From Candidatus Foliamicus numerosus (GTDB lineage Bacteria > Pseudomonadota > Gammaproteobacteria > Steroidobacterales > Foliamicaceae): a DNA stretch of 57,448 nucleotides. Positions 54,838-57,448 of the stretch are shown here, piece by piece (position 1 is the stretch's first letter; each line of letters starts with the position of its first letter). The position numbers were made by a program, and so were the translations under genes. The notes below the pieces were generated by a model. That model worked only from the letters and a program-made list of their open reading frames with translations, had not been told where the DNA came from and ran no database searches. The stretch covers positions 1 through 57,448 of the forward strand of contig JAPYNE010000016.1 of NCBI GenBank assembly GCA_028285945.1, in the 5' to 3' direction.

Positions 54838-56985
54838 TTAGACGCGATGCACGCGATGCACGCTGGGCAGCGCGCGAATCACGCGAATCACGCGCGCTAG
54901 ACGCGACCGATCCTTGACCAGCACCGACAGGAACAGCTCAGTGCTCTCTTCGGGCTTGTCCTGCATGTTGACTTGGGCGATATTGTGGCCCGTCTCGGCC
55001 ACCCTTGCGGCCACTTCGGCCAGCACGCCGGGCCGATGAGCGATATGAATGCGCAGGCCAGCCGGGAACTCCAGCCGGATGCGGCGCTTCCAGTTCACCG
55101 GGATCCAGCGCTCCTTGCGCTTGCGCTCGGCGCGGAAGTTGCCGCAGGTATTGCGGTGGATCACGAAGCCGCGCCCGCTGGAACTGTGCCCCACCACCTC
55201 GTCCCCGGGAATCGGATAGCAGCATCGTCCGTAGGTCACGACCATGCCTTCGGCGCCGGCGATATCCACCGGCGTCAGTCCGCTAGCCAGCTCGCCGGAG
55301 CGTTTCTGGCCGGGGTTCATAATCACCACCGCGGCCAGCGTTGCCAAGCGCTCGCCTAGGCCGATCTGCTCATAAAGCTCCTGGCGGCTTTCCGCGCCAA
55401 GCTCCTTGAGCGCTTCCTCAAGCGGCCCGCGCCCCATTTTGCGCAGCGATGAACCGCGGTCGGCGAGCGCCTGGTTGAGGAGCACCGCGCCCACTTCGCG
55501 CGCTTCCCGGGCTTGGGTGCTCTTCAGAAAATCCAGGATGGCCGAGCGAGCTTTGGCGGTCGCCACGTACTCAAGCCAGCCGGCGTTCGGATGGCTATTG
55601 CGGGATGTGAGGATCTGCACGTTCTGGCCGCTCTTCAACTGGGTTCGCAAAGGCGTGACCTGGCCGTCCACGCGCGCCGCGACGCAGCGGTGCCCCACAT
55701 CCGTATGCACGGCGTAGGCGAAGTCCAGGCAGGTGGCGCCGCGCGGCAGGCGGAGTATTTCGCCCTTGGGCGTAAAAACATAAACCTTATCCGGGAACAG
55801 ATCGACCTTCACGTGGTCATAGAACTCGTCCGCCTGAGCGGTGGCCTGCATTTCCGTGATCCGGCGCAGCCATTCCTGAGTGCGGAACTGCCCCGGCAGC
55901 ACGCTTTTGTCCTCGGCCTTGTACTGCCAGTGCGCGGCGATCCCGCTTTCGGCCACGCGATGCATTTCCGCAGTGCGGATCTGGAACTCCAGGGGGATGC
56001 CCTCCGGCCCCAGCAGGACGGTGTGCAGCGACTGGTAGCCGTTAACCCGCGGAATGGCGATATAGTCCTTGAAGCGTCCCGCCATGGGGCGGAACAACTG
56101 GTGGGCGATCCCTAGGCAGCGATAGCAGGCATCGATGTCCGACACGATGATGCGCAGGCCGAACACATCCGAGATTTCCTTGAAGCTCAGCTGCTTCTCC
56201 CGCATCTTGCAGTAGATGCTGTAGGCCGACTTGGCGCGCGCCGAAATGCTGCCATCGAGCTTGGCCGACTTGAGCGCGCGCCTCAAGCGGTCGGACACGC
56301 GGCGCAGAACGGAGCGGGGGTGCTTGGGCCTTTGGTTCAGGTGGCGGCTGATGACCCGGTAGCGGCGCGGCCAGGCATAGCGAAACCCCAAATCCTCCAT
56401 TTCCCGCCGGATCGCGTGTATGCCCAGCCGGTTGGCGATCGGGGCGTAGATGTCCAGCGTTTCGCGGGCGATCCGCTGCTGGCGGCCGCGGTCCAGCGCG
56501 TCCAGCGTGCGCATGTTGTGCAGCCGGTCCGCAAGCTTCACCAAAATGACCCGGATATCGTCCACCATGGCCAGCATCATCTTGCGGAAACTGGCAGTTT
56601 GAGCTTCCGAGCGCCCGGCCTCGCGCAGGCGCTTCAGCTTGGTGACCCCATCGACGATGGCCGCCACCTGACGGCCAAAGCTCTGCTCCACGTTCTCCCT
56701 CAGCGTGGGCGTATCCTCGATCACGTCGTGCAGCAAGGCAGCGATGATGGTTTCCGAATCCAGCCGCAACTGCGCCAGAATCGTAGCGACCGCAACCGGG
56801 TGGGCAATGTACGGCTCGCCGGAACGGCGGCGTTGATCGTGGTGCGCTTTGGCGCCATATTCGTACGCCTTGAGCACTTGGTCGCGTTCGGCCTCGGAAA
56901 GATACTCGAGGTTGGCAAGCAGCCTGCGGATGCCGCCGCCGGAAACCCGGATCCGCTTTCTGCTGGCCGCCGCTGCCTGCCGCAT
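54838..56985 (-). CDS. spoT: Bifunctional (p)ppGpp synthetase/hydrolase SpoT
   Basis: SpoT makes and degrades the stringent-response alarmone. The 715 residues contain the HD hydrolase domain with AALLHDVIEDT (about 45-190), the synthetase domain with RVNGYQSLHTVLLGPEG, a TGS domain (PKGEILRLPRGATCLDFAYA) and a C-terminal ACT domain (LRIHIAHRPGVLAEVAARVA). The hydrolase HD residues are intact. It follows rpoZ, a conserved order, and precedes ridA-recG. Confidence 0.97.
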   Translation of the reverse strand: MRQAAAASRKRIRVSGGGIRRLLANLEYLSEAERDQVLKAYEYGAKAHHDQRRRSGEPYIAHPVAVATILAQLRLDSETIIAALLHDVIEDTPTLRENVEQSFGRQVAAIVDGVTKLKRLREAGRSEAQTASFRKMMLAMVDDIRVILVKLADRLHNMRTLDALDRGRQQRIARETLDIYAPIANRLGIHAIRREMEDLGFRYAWPRRYRVISRHLNQRPKHPRSVLRRVSDRLRRALKSAKLDGSISARAKSAYSIYCKMREKQLSFKEISDVFGLRIIVSDIDACYRCLGIAHQLFRPMAGRFKDYIAIPRVNGYQSLHTVLLGPEGIPLEFQIRTAEMHRVAESGIAAHWQYKAEDKSVLPGQFRTQEWLRRITEMQATAQADEFYDHVKVDLFPDKVYVFTPKGEILRLPRGATCLDFAYAVHTDVGHRCVAARVDGQVTPLRTQLKSGQNVQILTSRNSHPNAGWLEYVATAKARSAILDFLKSTQAREAREVGAVLLNQALADRGSSLRKMGRGPLEEALKELGAESRQELYEQIGLGERLATLAAVVIMNPGQKRSGELASGLTPVDIAGAEGMVVTYGRCCYPIPGDEVVGHSSSGRGFVIHRNTCGNFRAERKRKERWIPVNWKRRIRLEFPAGLRIHIAHRPGVLAEVAARVAETGHNIAQVNMQDKPEESTELFLSVLVKDRSRLARVIRVIRALPSVHRVHRV

Positions 56986-57141
56986 GACTATCCCCGTTGC
57001 CGCTATGCCGCTACCACCATACGATAACCGGTTCCCGGAATGCGCCGGGGACGGGTGGCGGCAAACGCCTCAGCCGATTAAAGATAGCGCAGTCGCCGAA
57101 CGGGCCTCGCGCCGCGGCAGTCGCCCGGCTCGCCGCCCGGC

Positions 57142-57393
57142 TCAGTACTCGCGGGCTTCTCCCGAAGTGGCAAAAGCCTCTTCCACGGATCGCTCGTGCT
57201 CCTTGAGGCTTTCTTCGGTCACCAAGCCAGCGGCGATTTCGCGCAGGGCCACCACCGAAGACTTTTCGTTCTCGCGCGGCACCAGGGGCTCGGCACCGTT
57301 GGCTAAGCGCCGCGCACGGGTAGCGGCCACGCGGACGAGGTCGAAAATGTTTCCAATGCGCTGCTGGCAATCTTCAACGGTAATTCTGGCCAC
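57142..57393 (-). CDS. rpoZ: RNA polymerase omega subunit
   Basis: Omega helps assemble RNA polymerase and mediates the ppGpp response. The 83-residue product starts at a GTG at 57393, preceded by AGGAA, and reads [20 protein letters not shown] then [11 protein letters not shown], the canonical omega N-terminus. A longer frame to 57441 adds a non-conserved leader. It sits upstream of spoT, as in E. coli; gmk would be expected just beyond the window edge. Confidence 0.95.
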   Translation of the reverse strand: MARITVEDCQQRIGNIFDLVRVAATRARRLANGAEPLVPRENEKSSVVALREIAAGLVTEESLKEHERSVEEAFATSGEAREY

Positions 57394-57448
57394 GGCTGTT
57401 CCTGTTTGGAGAAGTCCTAGCGAGGCTGCATTCTGCATCAATCCGGCA

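Overview
The window is about 57 kb of high-GC DNA from a gammaproteobacterium. This rests on gene orders typical of that class: rpoZ-spoT-(ridA)-recG, aroQ-accB-accC, fis-purH-purD, trxA-rho, and the lipid A/inner-core pair kdkA and lpxL. No rRNA or tRNA gene is recognisable, so the species cannot be named. The cell is Gram-negative and respiratory: heme A synthesis, TonB-dependent uptake, LPS inner-core synthesis and several outer-membrane lipoproteins are present. Coding density is ordinary. However, the window also holds many gene remnants and palindromic intergenic repeats, which suggests ongoing reduction or mobile-element turnover.

Layout. 1-5.7 kb: htpX, a P1B-ATPase scrap, a TonB-dependent receptor, and the heme A pair ctaA-ctaB. 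5.8-11 kb: a polar amino-acid ABC transporter (aapJQM on the minus strand, the ATPase aapP on the plus strand) with an unrelated membrane-anchored gene between aapM and aapP. 11-13.4 kb: a retropepsin-like two-gene cassette, an integrase remnant, a 14-C tract and a DUF465 gene. 13.4-20 kb: YeiH transporter, periplasmic amidohydrolase, PPK2 followed by a HEPN-type gene, a hydrolase, hpaI, and decayed hpaH, MFS and DUF3800 pieces. 20-29 kb: cysQ-rhlB, two coupled lipoproteins, trxA-rho, and a secreted prodomain-like protein overlapping a kexin-like subtilase lipoprotein. An array of six back-to-back hairpins follows the subtilase.

29-43 kb is mostly housekeeping: purD, purH, fis, accC, accB, aroQ, a DUF2799 lipoprotein, groES-groEL under a clear sigma-32 promoter, glnE, a zinc-finger protein, and the divergent waaC-like/kdkA genes whose start codons overlap. 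43-50 kb: lpxL, a probable cobalamin riboswitch with a palindromic repeat inserted between it and a cobalamin adenosyltransferase gene, and an accessory block. That block holds vapBC, an internally deleted type IIG restriction-modification gene translationally coupled to vapC, and a DUF6978-like/DUF1828-like pair. 50-57.4 kb: an M28 peptidase lipoprotein, three different intergenic repeat structures, recG-ridA, spoT and rpoZ.

The signals most worth following are four. (1) The six-hairpin array at 28967-29133. (2) A dispersed palindromic element with a conserved core and copy-specific but self-complementary arms (four copies). (3) The split prodomain/kexin-like protease pair. (4) The vapBC / broken IIG / DUF6978-DUF1828 block. 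Domain names come from recognising sequence motifs by eye; no database search was possible.
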